Assembly (NCBI GenBank): GCA_003130875.1
Contig: QEXY01000114.1
Span: 29,254 to 93,253 of the forward strand
Source: Ardenticatenia bacterium
Lineage (GTDB): Bacteria; Chloroflexota; Anaerolineae; 4572-78; NAK82
Length of the DNA stretch: 64,000 nucleotides
Direction: 5' to 3'
Within the stretch, counting starts at the first letter, position 1. Every line of letters starts with the position of its first letter. This document shows, one piece after another, positions 39,893-49,893 of this stretch. The notes under the pieces were generated by a model that ran no database searches, was not told the DNA's origin, and saw nothing but the letters and a program-made list of their open reading frames with translations. Position numbers and translations under genes: made by a program.

Positions 39893-41123
39893 TGTGAAAC
39901 ACCACTCCGCAAATGGAAACAAAAGAGGTGTTCTGTGCATCCGCTGGGCAGCGCGCATATCCGGTGAGGACGCCGACGCTGCCCTCGGCTAGCATGCGCA
40001 GGGTCATGTAGATGGGAGGCAAACCACAAATGTTGCGCTGATTGCCCTCGTGTGCGACCATCTGATAAAATGCCTCAGCATCCACGCGTAGGACGGTCTG
40101 GAGGAGCATTTCATCTGCCGCTTGTAGGCGTAGGTAGCGCACATAGTCCACCGGAAAAGGATCTCCGAAAGCTGGCCCGACGTGCGCCAGATCCGCCGCT
40201 GCGACGACCAGCGTGCGTCGCCCAGCGGTCGCAGTGCGCAAGGTTTCCAGAGCAGCGTTGAGGGTGGAATCTTCCGCGGGTGAACGTCTGTCCTCGATGA
40301 ATTGGTGAAACGAGCCACACAGGATGGGCACCAGGGCGCACGGTTCACCACCACGCATATGATGCAGCCAGACCGCCGCCAGCTCGATGGAGTGCTCGCC
40401 CCGATGGTTGATTTCCTCGCAAAAGGCAGCTTCCTCTCCAATTGCTGTTGCCACCGCATCGACCACTTCGCGCGCCGTCGGCAGTATGCCGTAGGGTGTG
40501 GCGTAGTTCTGCCGTGTGGGCGTGATCAAGCTGCGATGGCCGTTATGATCGGTGCCGAAAATGATCACCAGCTCAGCCGCACGGACCGCTGCCGCAGCGG
40601 CCTGCCACACCTGTGCATACGTCGGCCCGCCACGCTGATAATCGATGTGAGGGCTGATCAGACCGACGACGGTGCCGCCTGTGACTGTGGACGTGCCGTC
40701 CTGACCAGCCGCTGCCAGATAGCCGTCCAGCAGGCGGCGCAGCGCATCGGGTTCGGCGGGGTAGCCATCTCCAGCCAGGGCCATGTCACGCGCCGGCGCA
40801 GTGCGGTAGCGTTGCACAGCCTGCTGATACGAATGTGCATAACGCTCGTTGTCTAACAGAAGCGCGTTATCGAGATGCTCAAGCAGTTGGTGGATGATCT
40901 CACGCGGCACATCCAGGCCAGTGCGCACAAGCAGGGCAGCGTGCAGTTCGTCCACCTCGCGTGAACCATCCAGCATGGCAAGCAGGGGCGCCAACGCTTG
41001 TGGCATCACAACCGTGAGGTCGCTCAGCCGCAGCGGGTCACGCAGCAACAACAAGGGACGCCCTCCATCGTGAAAAGGGCGCACATCTACAACGCGCAAC
41101 TTTGGCTTCATCGTGTTGGTCAT
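39873..41123 (-). CDS. MEMO1 family protein (AmmeMemoRadiSam system protein B) with N-terminal extension
   Basis: GLISPHIDYQRGGPTYAQVW, GTDHNGH, HRGEHSIELAAVWLHH, AADLAHVGPAFGD. Confidence 0.9.
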   Translation of the reverse strand: MTNTMKPKLRVVDVRPFHDGGRPLLLLRDPLRLSDLTVVMPQALAPLLAMLDGSREVDELHAALLVRTGLDVPREIIHQLLEHLDNALLLDNERYAHSYQQAVQRYRTAPARDMALAGDGYPAEPDALRRLLDGYLAAAGQDGTSTVTGGTVVGLISPHIDYQRGGPTYAQVWQAAAAAVRAAELVIIFGTDHNGHRSLITPTRQNYATPYGILPTAREVVDAVATAIGEEAAFCEEINHRGEHSIELAAVWLHHMRGGEPCALVPILCGSFHQFIEDRRSPAEDSTLNAALETLRTATAGRRTLVVAAADLAHVGPAFGDPFPVDYVRYLRLQAADEMLLQTVLRVDAEAFYQMVAHEGNQRNICGLPPIYMTLRMLAEGSVGVLTGYARCPADAQNTSFVSICGVVFHNVSMLG

Positions 41124-41151
41124 GGTTGCTTCCACACCACTATGTGAGGGG

Positions 41152-42399
41152 TCAGATCGTCCGACCCGACTCGACCGTCAACGTAGGGAAGTCCGACTCG
41201 CGCCGGAAGGGTTGCACTACCACATTGCGCCCCAGGCGGATGCCGGACGGCAAATGGACACCCTTGCCGATGACGGTCAGACCTGTGTTTAACACGTGGG
41301 GCAACGCTTGATTGGGTGTGTTATCGTCGCTGTCCCCAATGACCACACCTTCAGGAATGTACACCTCTTTGTCGATAATAGCGCGGTCGATGACAACATT
41401 TGGCCCCACCCAGGTGTCGTTCATGATGATCGAGTCGCGCACGATGGCGCCTTCGGAAATATACACCCCGGGCGAGATGACAGAGCGCTCCACAACGCCC
41501 TCCACGATACACCCGTTGGAAAGCAAGTTGCCGCCCACCTGAGCGCGTGGCCCGATCTTGGCGGGTGGACGCTCCTCGCTGCGCGTGTGGATTACCCAAT
41601 CTGGGTCGTAGAGATCGAGTGCAGGGCTTTCGCCCAACAGGGCCATATTTGCCTCCCAGTAGGCTTGCAGCGTGCCGATGTCGGCCCAGTAACCTTCGAA
41701 GGGATAGGCAAACACACGATGCGTCTTGATGAGAGCCGGCAGGACATCCCGTCCGAAGTCCAGCCGCGCGTTGCCCTCATCTCCGGTCAGGCAGTCCACC
41801 AAGACCGGGTAACGGAAGACATAGATCCCCATCGAGGCGAGGTTGGAAATGGGACGGCGCGGTTTCTCCTCGAAATAGACCACGCGGTTCTCGGCGTCCA
41901 GCGTGACGATGCCGAAACGATACGCTTCGAACGGGCTGACGCGCCGCACCGCGATGGTCACATCTGCCTTGTTTTCCTCGTGGAAGCGCAGCATCGGACG
42001 ATAGTCCATCTTATACACGTGGTCGCCTGCCAAGATGAGCACAGTGTTGACGCGTTGCTCTTCAACGAAGTCGAGGTGATAGCGCACGGCATCGGCGGTG
42101 CCGCGTTGCCAGCTCGCCTGACCGCCGCGCGATACGTAGGGCTGTAGCAGGCGCACCCCTCCTTGGGAACGGTCGAGATCCCATGGCTTGCCCACACCCA
42201 CATGCTCGTTGAGCGAACGGGGCATATACTGGGTGAGCAGGGCGACGTTGAAGATGTCCGAATTCACACAATTAGACAGCGTGAAGTCAATGATGCGATA
42301 TTTGCCACCGAATGGAATAGCGGGTTCGGAGCGCGTCGCCGTCAGTACGCTCAACGCCTCGCTGGCACCGCCCGCCATGATCATTGCCAAGACCTTCAT
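41152..42399 (-). CDS. glgC: Glucose-1-phosphate adenylyltransferase
   Basis: [55 protein letters not shown]. Confidence 0.93.
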   Translation of the reverse strand: MKVLAMIMAGGASEALSVLTATRSEPAIPFGGKYRIIDFTLSNCVNSDIFNVALLTQYMPRSLNEHVGVGKPWDLDRSQGGVRLLQPYVSRGGQASWQRGTADAVRYHLDFVEEQRVNTVLILAGDHVYKMDYRPMLRFHEENKADVTIAVRRVSPFEAYRFGIVTLDAENRVVYFEEKPRRPISNLASMGIYVFRYPVLVDCLTGDEGNARLDFGRDVLPALIKTHRVFAYPFEGYWADIGTLQAYWEANMALLGESPALDLYDPDWVIHTRSEERPPAKIGPRAQVGGNLLSNGCIVEGVVERSVISPGVYISEGAIVRDSIIMNDTWVGPNVVIDRAIIDKEVYIPEGVVIGDSDDNTPNQALPHVLNTGLTVIGKGVHLPSGIRLGRNVVVQPFRRESDFPTLTVESGRTI

Positions 42400-42593
42400 C
42401 CCCTCCTCCTCACGCATCCGTCGTGGACGGCTGCTCTATGTCCTGAGTATAGCACACCCCGCAACCGAGCGGCAACTGGGGCATACTTGTGCCAGGAGAT
42501 CGTTACCGGGTGGTTGAGGCGATTTTGACAAAGGGCGGCGCTCCTCGCATCCACGGGTTGTGGAAACAACTCCAACAGGAGGAGCACCGTCTA

Positions 42594-42910
42594 TGACCGA
42601 ACGGACTCATCGGGAAGGATACGCGGTGCACTTGGTGAAGGCGAGGGAGCAGTTGGTACATGCATATCACAAGTTGAGCAGCATCCGCGCCACGGCGCGA
42701 ATGTGGCGCACCGCGCGTCCGGTGGCGCGCGATCAGGCTGAGGGAACGGCAGGGCTGCAGGACCGCTCGCGCCGCCCGCACACTGCACCACGCCGCACGT
42801 CGGCGGAGTGGGAACAGCTGGTGGTGCCGGCCCATCAAACGACGGGTCTGGGGCGACGTCTGGCGTTGTACGTGCCATCGCGCCGTGGGAGAGCAGTTCA
42901 GGCCGCTTAT
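42594..42910 (+). pseudogene. Truncated transposase N-terminal remnant (IS481-like helix-turn-helix region)
   Basis: AEGTAGLQDRSRRPHTAPRRTSAEWEQLV resembles transposase HTH linker; no DDE domain follows. Confidence 0.6.
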
Positions 42911-43087
42911 TCATGCGCGCGGCTCGGTTTACACATTTCGTTTCTCTTCTTTGCTCATCGGGTTCCCTTATGGCATCCCCTCACGGAAAAAATGAAAATC
43001 CTTGCGTTAAAATATAGCAGATTGACTTGTCCTTTGGCCATGAGGATGGCATTCTCTGGTGAGTAAATGGGAGGTCCGGATGAAACG

Positions 43088-43123
43088 AACCTGGTGAGCT
43101 TCCTGCGGGAAGCTCACCAGGTT
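43088..43123. terminator. Strong hairpin, likely bidirectional end of the ABC operon
   Basis: AACCTGGTGAGCTTCC-TGCG-GGAAGCTCACCAGGTT, 16-bp perfect stem; no long T-run. Confidence 0.55.
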
Positions 43124-43169
43124 GCTGAGAGCCCGAGCTGGGCATATTCACCCGATAGCTAATCCGAGC

Positions 43170-44126
43170 TTAGAACACGCTATCCGGGTTATAAAATTTG
43201 ATGACGTTGTCCTTGGTGATGAGCGGGGAGGGCAGGATAGTGTCCTTGGGCGGCTCTGCACCTGCCAAGATCGCCATCAGACGATGGAACGCCGCACGCC
43301 CAATCTGATCCGAGTTGTTCAGACCAGTGCAGGCATAGTTGGAGCCTTCGGTCATAATGGCGACCAAAGCTGCCTTCTCACCGTCCACGCCGCACAGGAA
43401 CATCTCGTCGCTGCGGCCAGCATCAGCAATGGCCTTCTGAGCACCCAGACACATCGAGTCGTTTTCGCAGAAGACCGCATCGATCTTGTCGAATTTGGCC
43501 AGCATGTTTTCCATCAGCTTATAGCCGCCATCGGAGCTCCAGCCACCCCAATCAGGAGCCATCTCTACCCGGATCTCTGTCTTTTGTACCACGGAGAGCA
43601 TTCCGTTCGTGCGATCGAGGCCGATGCTGTTGTCTGCTGGTCCGCCGCGTAGCACGACGAGGAGACCCTTGCCGCCTAGGCGCTCCGCTATGTACTGTCC
43701 ATCCTGCACACCTATGCCATAGTTGTCGGGACCGACCCAGCTGGTATAGTTACCACCTTTCAGCTTGCGGTCCACCAAAACCACCGGGATACCCGCTTTC
43801 TCGATAGCCTCCAGGGCAGCCGGGGCAGCCTCCAGCCACGCACCGCTGAGGATAATACCGTCTACGCCCTTGGCAATCACGTCTTCAACGTCTGAGGTCA
43901 ACTTCTCGGCATCACCATTGGCGTCGGTGCTGATCACCTCAATGTTGCGATAGACGGCCGCCTCTTCCTTGACTGCCTTGTCCATACCAATGAAGTAGGG
44001 GCAGCACTGTGAGAAATTCACCATAGCAATGCGGATAACTTTTCCCTGGGCCATGGCCATTGGCGCCGCACCTGCGACAACCAAGGCAATCGCTACGAGG
44101 ATGCCGAAAACCACCGTTCGCTTCAT
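43170..44126 (-). CDS. Sugar ABC transporter substrate-binding protein (periplasmic-binding 1/RbsB-like)
   Basis: Signal peptide; VKEEAAVYRNIEVISTDANGDAEKLTSDVEDVIAKGVDGIILSG. Confidence 0.9.
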   Translation of the reverse strand: MKRTVVFGILVAIALVVAGAAPMAMAQGKVIRIAMVNFSQCCPYFIGMDKAVKEEAAVYRNIEVISTDANGDAEKLTSDVEDVIAKGVDGIILSGAWLEAAPAALEAIEKAGIPVVLVDRKLKGGNYTSWVGPDNYGIGVQDGQYIAERLGGKGLLVVLRGGPADNSIGLDRTNGMLSVVQKTEIRVEMAPDWGGWSSDGGYKLMENMLAKFDKIDAVFCENDSMCLGAQKAIADAGRSDEMFLCGVDGEKAALVAIMTEGSNYACTGLNNSDQIGRAAFHRLMAILAGAEPPKDTILPSPLITKDNVIKFYNPDSVF

Positions 44127-44128
44127 AG

Positions 44129-44149
44129 TTTGATCCCTCCTTGATCAAA
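44129..44149 (-). promoter_or_regulatory. Hairpin with Shine-Dalgarno in the loop, upstream of the substrate-binding protein
   Basis: Minus strand TTTGATC-AAGGAGG-GATCAAA, 2 nt before ATG. Confidence 0.6.
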
Positions 44150-44295
44150 GTTAAAAAATCTCGCTATTGAGCTATATGGATATGGAATTACATGTGTTGT
44201 ATATCTGGTCTGCCCGCTCTTGATCACCCCCCCTTTTTCATTGTATCGTCCGCCTCCTCCCCGTTGGAAGGGAGGATACAGACCTGTACCGCCTA

Positions 44296-45297
44296 TTACT
44301 CCTTGCGCCGAGCTAACACGGCGAACAGAATGATGAGCCCCTTGAGAATCTGCTGGTAGTAGGTCTGCACATTGAACATGTTCAACAAGTTGTCGATCAA
44401 CCCCAAGGTGAACACACCGCCAAATGTGCCGATTGCACCACCTCCACCACCACCCAGAACTGCACCACCGATGACGCATGCGGCGATGGCATCCAATTCG
44501 TAGCCCGATCCCACGCTGGGCTGAGCGATGCCCAGGCGCGCTGCAAGTAAGACGCCGGCAATAGCAGAGAAGAGGCCGGAGATAACATACGCCAATATGA
44601 TGTGCTGGTTCACATTGATACCGGCGAGCCGCACTGCCTCCTGATTGCCGCCGATCGCCACGATGGCCCGCCCGGCAGCCATCCGGTTGAGAAACGACCA
44701 GACGAGTGGAAAACAGATCAGCATAATGACAGCTGCCACTGGCACAGGACCAACGAATCCACCCAGGAGAGTCCGGAAGGTAGGATCTGATGGCGTTTGT
44801 GGTGTTTCTGAGTAGACATAGACAACCCCGCGAACCGCTCCCATTGTCGCCAGCGTCACGATGAAGGGTGCTAGTTTGAAATGGGCAACCAGAACACCAT
44901 TGATAATACCGACTAGCCCCCCAGCCGCAACGGCAGCGAGGATAGCTAACGGGACCGGCACCTGTTGCTGCAATCCGCTGACCAGGATCGCGCTCAGAGC
45001 TACAATCGAGCCGACCGAGAGATCGATGCCGCCCGTGAGGATCACTGTCAGCATGCCAAGGCTGATTAGGCCGTTGGTCACGATCTGTCGGAACAAGTTG
45101 CTGATATTACGCTGCGTGAAAAATACGTCCGAGAATGAGGCAGCGATCAAGATCAAGATGACGAACGCCACTATAAACCCATAATCTGCCCAGCGACGGC
45201 GCAGCCGGGTGAAAAGCCGCTGCCTGATCTGAACCGATAACGAAGCGTTCACTTCTTTCTCCCCTCTGTCATATGCATCGCCGAATAAGGTTCGCAA
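44296..45297 (-). CDS. Sugar ABC transporter permease (RbsC-like)
   Basis: TNGLISLGMLTVILTGGIDLSVGSIVALSAI; AIGGNQEAVRLAGINV. Confidence 0.93.
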   Translation of the reverse strand: MRTLFGDAYDRGEKEVNASLSVQIRQRLFTRLRRRWADYGFIVAFVILILIAASFSDVFFTQRNISNLFRQIVTNGLISLGMLTVILTGGIDLSVGSIVALSAILVSGLQQQVPVPLAILAAVAAGGLVGIINGVLVAHFKLAPFIVTLATMGAVRGVVYVYSETPQTPSDPTFRTLLGGFVGPVPVAAVIMLICFPLVWSFLNRMAAGRAIVAIGGNQEAVRLAGINVNQHIILAYVISGLFSAIAGVLLAARLGIAQPSVGSGYELDAIAACVIGGAVLGGGGGGAIGTFGGVFTLGLIDNLLNMFNVQTYYQQILKGLIILFAVLARRKE

Positions 45298-45312
45298 TAG
45301 CCTTACATCACA

Positions 45313-46815
45313 TCATTGCAGCAGCCCTGCTGCACATGCCAACAATTTTTCTTCACTCGCCTGTGCCCGAGTGAACTCGCCGACAAGTCGCCCCTCACGC
45401 ATCACCAGCACCCGATCACTCATACCCAAGATCTCTGGCAGTTCAGATGAGATGAGCAAAATGCCCACTCCTTGGTCAGCCAAGTCGCTCATGATGTGAT
45501 AAATGTCAACTTTGGTTGCTATGTCCACACCGCGGGTCGGCTCGTCCAGTATGAGAACCTTTGCGTGAGTCAAGAGCCATTTGGCAAGCACTACCTTCTG
45601 TTGATTGCCGCCACTGAGCTGGCGGACAAGACGCTGTATCTGAGGCGGTCGGATGGTCAGTTCTTGTACTTGACGCTGTACCCGGGCATCCACTTGGTGC
45701 ATGTTCAAAAACCCCCAGCGAGTCACCTCGGGCAGCGTGGCCAAGCTGATATTGTCACGAATAGAACAGCTCAGGACCAGACCATCCCGCTTGCGGTCCT
45801 CAGTTAGCAGCGCGATACCCAGCTGCAATGCATCGCGCGGAGACCTTATCTTGATTGTCTTGCCTTCCAAACGAATTTCTCCCGCGTCGGGTGGTTCGGC
45901 GCCATAAATGCTGCGCGCCACCTGCGTGCGGCCGCTGCCGACCAACCCAAACATCCCTAGGATCTCCCCACGTGCCAGTGAAAATGAGACATCTGCGAAT
46001 GCACCCTCTCGACTCAGGCCCTGCACTGCCAGAACTTCACCACCCACCTTGGCCTCTCGCTTTGGATAAAACTCTCCAAGCGTTCGTCCCACCATCATTT
46101 TGATCAACCGGCCTTCATCAGTATCTTGTGGACGCACGGTGCCCACAATCTCACCATCTTTGAGCACTGTGATACGATCTGCTATTTCGAACACCTCGTT
46201 CAGCCGGTGGGAAATGTAGAGAATAAGTGTGGATGCTGACTTGAGCTGCTGTACGAGAGCGAAGAGGCGCTTCAACTCCTCCTGTGAGAGAACCGCCGAA
46301 GGCTCATCCAAAATCAGGATACGTGGTCGCTCTGCCACCGCCTTGGCAATTTCCACCATTTGCTGGTGGGAGACACTCAACTGCGAGACTGGCGTTCGAA
46401 CATCAATTCCGGTGAAGCCAAGCCCATCCAGGATATCCTGAGCCCGGCGATGCGCTGCAGTCCAATCTACCCACCCACGAAGCTTGCCATGTGGCATTCT
46501 GCCCAACAGGATGTTTTCGGTGACGGTCAGATGCGGTATCAGGCTGAACTCCTGGTATACTGCCCGGATACCTGCTTGGTGTGCGTGGAGCGGCGAATCG
46601 AGCGAAACAGGTTTACCATCGATCAAAATCTGGCCCGCATCATATCGGACGGCACCGGAAAGTATCTTGATCAGAGTGGACTTCCCTGCCCCGTTTTCGC
46701 CAACGATGGCATGCACCTCGCCCAGATCAGCAGAGAACGTCACCCCGCGTAAAGCCTGGGTTCCATCGTAGCTCTTACTGATGTCCTGCATCAACAGGTA
46801 CTCGTGCTTACGCAT
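45313..46815 (-). CDS. Sugar ABC transporter ATP-binding protein (RbsA/MglA-like, two ATPase domains)
   Basis: VGENGAGKSTLIKILSGAV; VRQLSGGNQQKVVLAKWLLTHAKVLILDEPTRGVD. Confidence 0.95.
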   Translation of the reverse strand: MRKHEYLLMQDISKSYDGTQALRGVTFSADLGEVHAIVGENGAGKSTLIKILSGAVRYDAGQILIDGKPVSLDSPLHAHQAGIRAVYQEFSLIPHLTVTENILLGRMPHGKLRGWVDWTAAHRRAQDILDGLGFTGIDVRTPVSQLSVSHQQMVEIAKAVAERPRILILDEPSAVLSQEELKRLFALVQQLKSASTLILYISHRLNEVFEIADRITVLKDGEIVGTVRPQDTDEGRLIKMMVGRTLGEFYPKREAKVGGEVLAVQGLSREGAFADVSFSLARGEILGMFGLVGSGRTQVARSIYGAEPPDAGEIRLEGKTIKIRSPRDALQLGIALLTEDRKRDGLVLSCSIRDNISLATLPEVTRWGFLNMHQVDARVQRQVQELTIRPPQIQRLVRQLSGGNQQKVVLAKWLLTHAKVLILDEPTRGVDIATKVDIYHIMSDLADQGVGILLISSELPEILGMSDRVLVMREGRLVGEFTRAQASEEKLLACAAGLLQ

Positions 46816-46823
46816 CGTTCTGC

Positions 46824-48278
46824 CTACACCTGTCCAAACACGCTAAGGGCATTGTGTATCAGGATCACCTTCTGATCTGTCATCTCGTTGAGAGTATCGT
46901 GCAGTCCCTCGCGCCCGTGGCCGCTCATTTTGATTCCGCCGAAGGGTAAGCTTTCCACGCGTAGTGCCGAAGACCAGTTCACAATCACTCCACCTGCCTC
47001 CAGCTTATAGGCAATATCCAGAGCGCGGGAGATATCCTTTGTGAATACAGCTGCTTGCAGGCCATAGGGGCTGTCGTTGGCCATCCGCACTGCTTCATCT
47101 ATCGTCCGGAAGGCCACTAGTGGAGCCACTGGCCCGAATGTCTCCTGGCAGAACAGTTCTACCTGAGGGGGCACGTGCGTCAATACGGTTGGCTCGATGA
47201 ATGCTCCACGCCGCTTACCACCAGTGGTCACCCGCGCGCCAGCTTTGACAGCATCGTTAATGGCTGCCTCCACCTTTTTTGCGGCCTGCTCATTGATCAA
47301 TGGCCCCACATCAGTGTCCTCCTCAAACTGGTTGCCAACTTTCAGCGCTTTGGCTTTTGCCGTTAATATCTCGGCCATCTGATCATAGACTGGCGCTTCT
47401 ACGAAAATACGCTTGACAGCACAACAAATCTGGCCGTTACCACGTGCCAAGCGGCCCAGTACGACCGCATCAGCCGCCTTCTCCAGATCAGCGTCGGCGC
47501 AGACGATTGTTGCGTCGTTGCCGCCCAGTTCCATATGCACTTTCTTAAGATGTTCGGCTGCCAATCGCGATATCTTGATACCCACCTCGGTGCTGCCCGT
47601 CACAGTGACCATCTGGATGCCCGGGCTGCGCGCCAGGAATTCGCCGATCAATGCACCCGGTCCAGTGATCATCTGATGCGCAGCGCGGGGTAATCCGGCT
47701 TCTTCCATTAGAGCAGCGATCTTGAGCAATGTTAGGGGGCAATCACTGGGTGGTTTAGCGATGACAGCGTTACCAGCCGCCAATGCCGCAGCAGCCTTAT
47801 GGGCGTACAATTCGACCGGATAGTTAAAAGGCACGATTGCCGCCACTACACCCAGAGGCTGGCGAACAACCAGTGCCAGATGGCGCTCCTGACCGGGCAC
47901 CGCATCCATGGGCACCACCCGACCGAAGATGCGCTTGGCCTCCTCGGCAAAACCGCGGAAGATGCGGATCGCAGCATCTAGCTCCTCACGCGTCTGGCGG
48001 ATCGGTTTGCCGTTTTCAGCTGCCAGCAATTCGCTCAATGCTGACTTTTCGGCCTCTATGGCTGCCGCGCACCGGAATAGGATCTCTGCGCGCGCATAAG
48101 CTGGCAGCCGTGCCATTGCCTCTTTGCCGCGTTGTGCTGCGTGCAATGCCCGCTCGGCATCCTCTAGCGTCGCCAACGGTACCGTATCAATGACCTCACC
48201 GGTGCCCGGATTCCGGACCTCCTGTGTCCTACCATCTGAGGCAACAGACCATTGACTGTCAATCAACATTTTGGCCAT
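46824..48278 (-). CDS. Aldehyde dehydrogenase family protein
   Basis: VTVTGSTEVG, MELGGNDATIV, RGNGQICCAVKRIFV. Confidence 0.93.
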   Translation of the reverse strand: MAKMLIDSQWSVASDGRTQEVRNPGTGEVIDTVPLATLEDAERALHAAQRGKEAMARLPAYARAEILFRCAAAIEAEKSALSELLAAENGKPIRQTREELDAAIRIFRGFAEEAKRIFGRVVPMDAVPGQERHLALVVRQPLGVVAAIVPFNYPVELYAHKAAAALAAGNAVIAKPPSDCPLTLLKIAALMEEAGLPRAAHQMITGPGALIGEFLARSPGIQMVTVTGSTEVGIKISRLAAEHLKKVHMELGGNDATIVCADADLEKAADAVVLGRLARGNGQICCAVKRIFVEAPVYDQMAEILTAKAKALKVGNQFEEDTDVGPLINEQAAKKVEAAINDAVKAGARVTTGGKRRGAFIEPTVLTHVPPQVELFCQETFGPVAPLVAFRTIDEAVRMANDSPYGLQAAVFTKDISRALDIAYKLEAGGVIVNWSSALRVESLPFGGIKMSGHGREGLHDTLNEMTDQKVILIHNALSVFGQV

Positions 48279-48324
48279 ATCTCGATCTCCATTATCTCAC
48301 AAGAGCAGAAGTGTTTGAGACTAT

Positions 48325-49113
48325 CTAGCGAGAGCAACCCATTCTCTTGGATATCATCTGTGCAGTATCTCTCACCCATGGAGCCAGATCGAGACTTCGC
48401 TCCAACGTCATCCGATTGGCTGGCCCGGACACACTGATCGCCCCTATCACTTTTCCTGTGTAATCGAAGATCGGCGCACCGACACAGCGCACACCTAGCT
48501 CGTTCTCCTGATCGTCAATGGCATAACCTTGGGCACGTACACGTTCCAATTCGGCGCGCAAACCCGCCGGAGAAGTGATCGTATGGGGAGTCCGCGCCGG
48601 CAAACCGGCACGAATGATCTCCTCCACACGCTCAACGGGATAGTGAGCCATAATCGACTTACCCAATGCAGTGCAATACATCGGTACACGGGCACCGATG
48701 CGTGAGGTCATTCCTACTGTATGCGAGCTCTCGATTTTGGCGATGTAGACAACCTCATCGCCAGAGGGTGTCGCCAGGTGAACTGTCTCCTGAGTGCGAG
48801 TCGCCAATTCTCGAAGAAACGGCTCACTAACCTTATGCAGGCTGCGATCACTGAGGACAACTCCAGCTAGCTCGATAAGTTTAACGCCGAGGCGGAAATG
48901 ATCTTTTGCATCTCGTTCAACCACTGCCAGCTCCTCGAGCGTAGTCATATATCGATGTGCAGTGCTCTTGGAGATACCGAGATGACAAGAAATTGCTGCA
49001 AGCGAGGATCCACTTTCGCCATTAGATGCTAAGAAGTTTAGAATTGCGAAAGCCCTCGTTACAGTGATTGAGGTCTTGAGACGAGTGGCTGACGCCTTTG
49101 ACCTCCTTGTCAT
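48325..49113 (-). CDS. IclR family transcriptional regulator
   Basis: N-terminal HTH LAAISCHLGISKSTAHRYMTTLEELAVVERD; C-terminal GAISVSGPANRMT. Confidence 0.94.
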   Translation of the reverse strand: MTRRSKASATRLKTSITVTRAFAILNFLASNGESGSSLAAISCHLGISKSTAHRYMTTLEELAVVERDAKDHFRLGVKLIELAGVVLSDRSLHKVSEPFLRELATRTQETVHLATPSGDEVVYIAKIESSHTVGMTSRIGARVPMYCTALGKSIMAHYPVERVEEIIRAGLPARTPHTITSPAGLRAELERVRAQGYAIDDQENELGVRCVGAPIFDYTGKVIGAISVSGPANRMTLERSLDLAPWVRDTAQMISKRMGCSR

Positions 49114-49162
49114 ACTGAAGGACCCCCGTATTCCTCTATCAGGTCACGTCAAATCAAGGGGA

Positions 49163-49179
49163 GTTCTAAAATTTTGAAC
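49163..49179. promoter_or_regulatory. Candidate IclR-type operator
   Basis: GTTCTAAAATTTTGAAC near-palindrome just downstream of the IclR promoter. Confidence 0.5.
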
Positions 49180-49189
49180 TTCATTTTAA

Positions 49190-49218
49190 ATTATAATACG
49201 CATTCAGCGAGTTGTCAA
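49190..49218 (-). promoter_or_regulatory. Consensus promoter of the IclR gene
   Basis: Minus strand TTGACA, 17 bp, TATAAT; both hexamers perfect. Confidence 0.8.
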
Positions 49219-49878
49219 GCTTCGCACGTGCGCCATCACAGTGGTAGCGGGTGCCGTGCTCCAGCTGGCTGTGGGCCTTAGTGCGGCGCTATTGGTGAAT
49301 CGGGAGTTCCGGGCCGGAGCGCAGTTGTATCCCTGTTGTTGATTCCGACCACCATTGCCCCGGTGGTGGTAGGTTTTGTATTCCGTATGATTTTGAATGA
49401 CCGCTTTGGTCCTCTCAACTACTTCCTCAAAACTGGTCGGGTTACCTGCGGTGCCGTGGCTCTCGAATCCGACAGCCGCTGTGGCCGGGATCGTCCTTGC
49501 CAATGGCTGGGAGTGGTTCCCGTTCGTGATGTTGGTTGCGCTAGCTGGCTTGCAATCTATCCCTCAGGAGCTGACGGATGCGGCTATGGTGGACGGCGCA
49601 TCCAGCTGGCAACTTTTCTGGCGTGTGACGCTGCCGCTCCTAATGCCAATCGTGATCGTGGTGGTTCTGATCCGAGCGATTGAGGACCTCAAGCTGTTTG
49701 ACATCATCATGTCACAACCGGAGGAGGACCTGGGATCGCGACGCAGACGATGAACATGTACGCCTACCAGCGTGGATTCAACTTCTTCAGTATTGGTTAT
49801 GCCTCAGCACCCTCATATGTGCAATTGATTATCACGTTGCTCATGGTGCGGGCACTGTTTGGCAGGCTTTCCCGCTGA
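49205..49878 (+). pseudogene. Decayed sugar ABC transporter permease (MalF-like)
   Basis: Fragments in different frames: VVAGAVLQLAVGLSAALLVNREF; LLIPTTIAPVVVGFVFRMILND; GLQSIPQELTDAAMVDGASSWQLFWRVTLPLLMP; MNMYAYQRGFNFFSIGYA. Confidence 0.85.
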
Positions 49879-49893
49879 AATTGAGGAGAGAGC

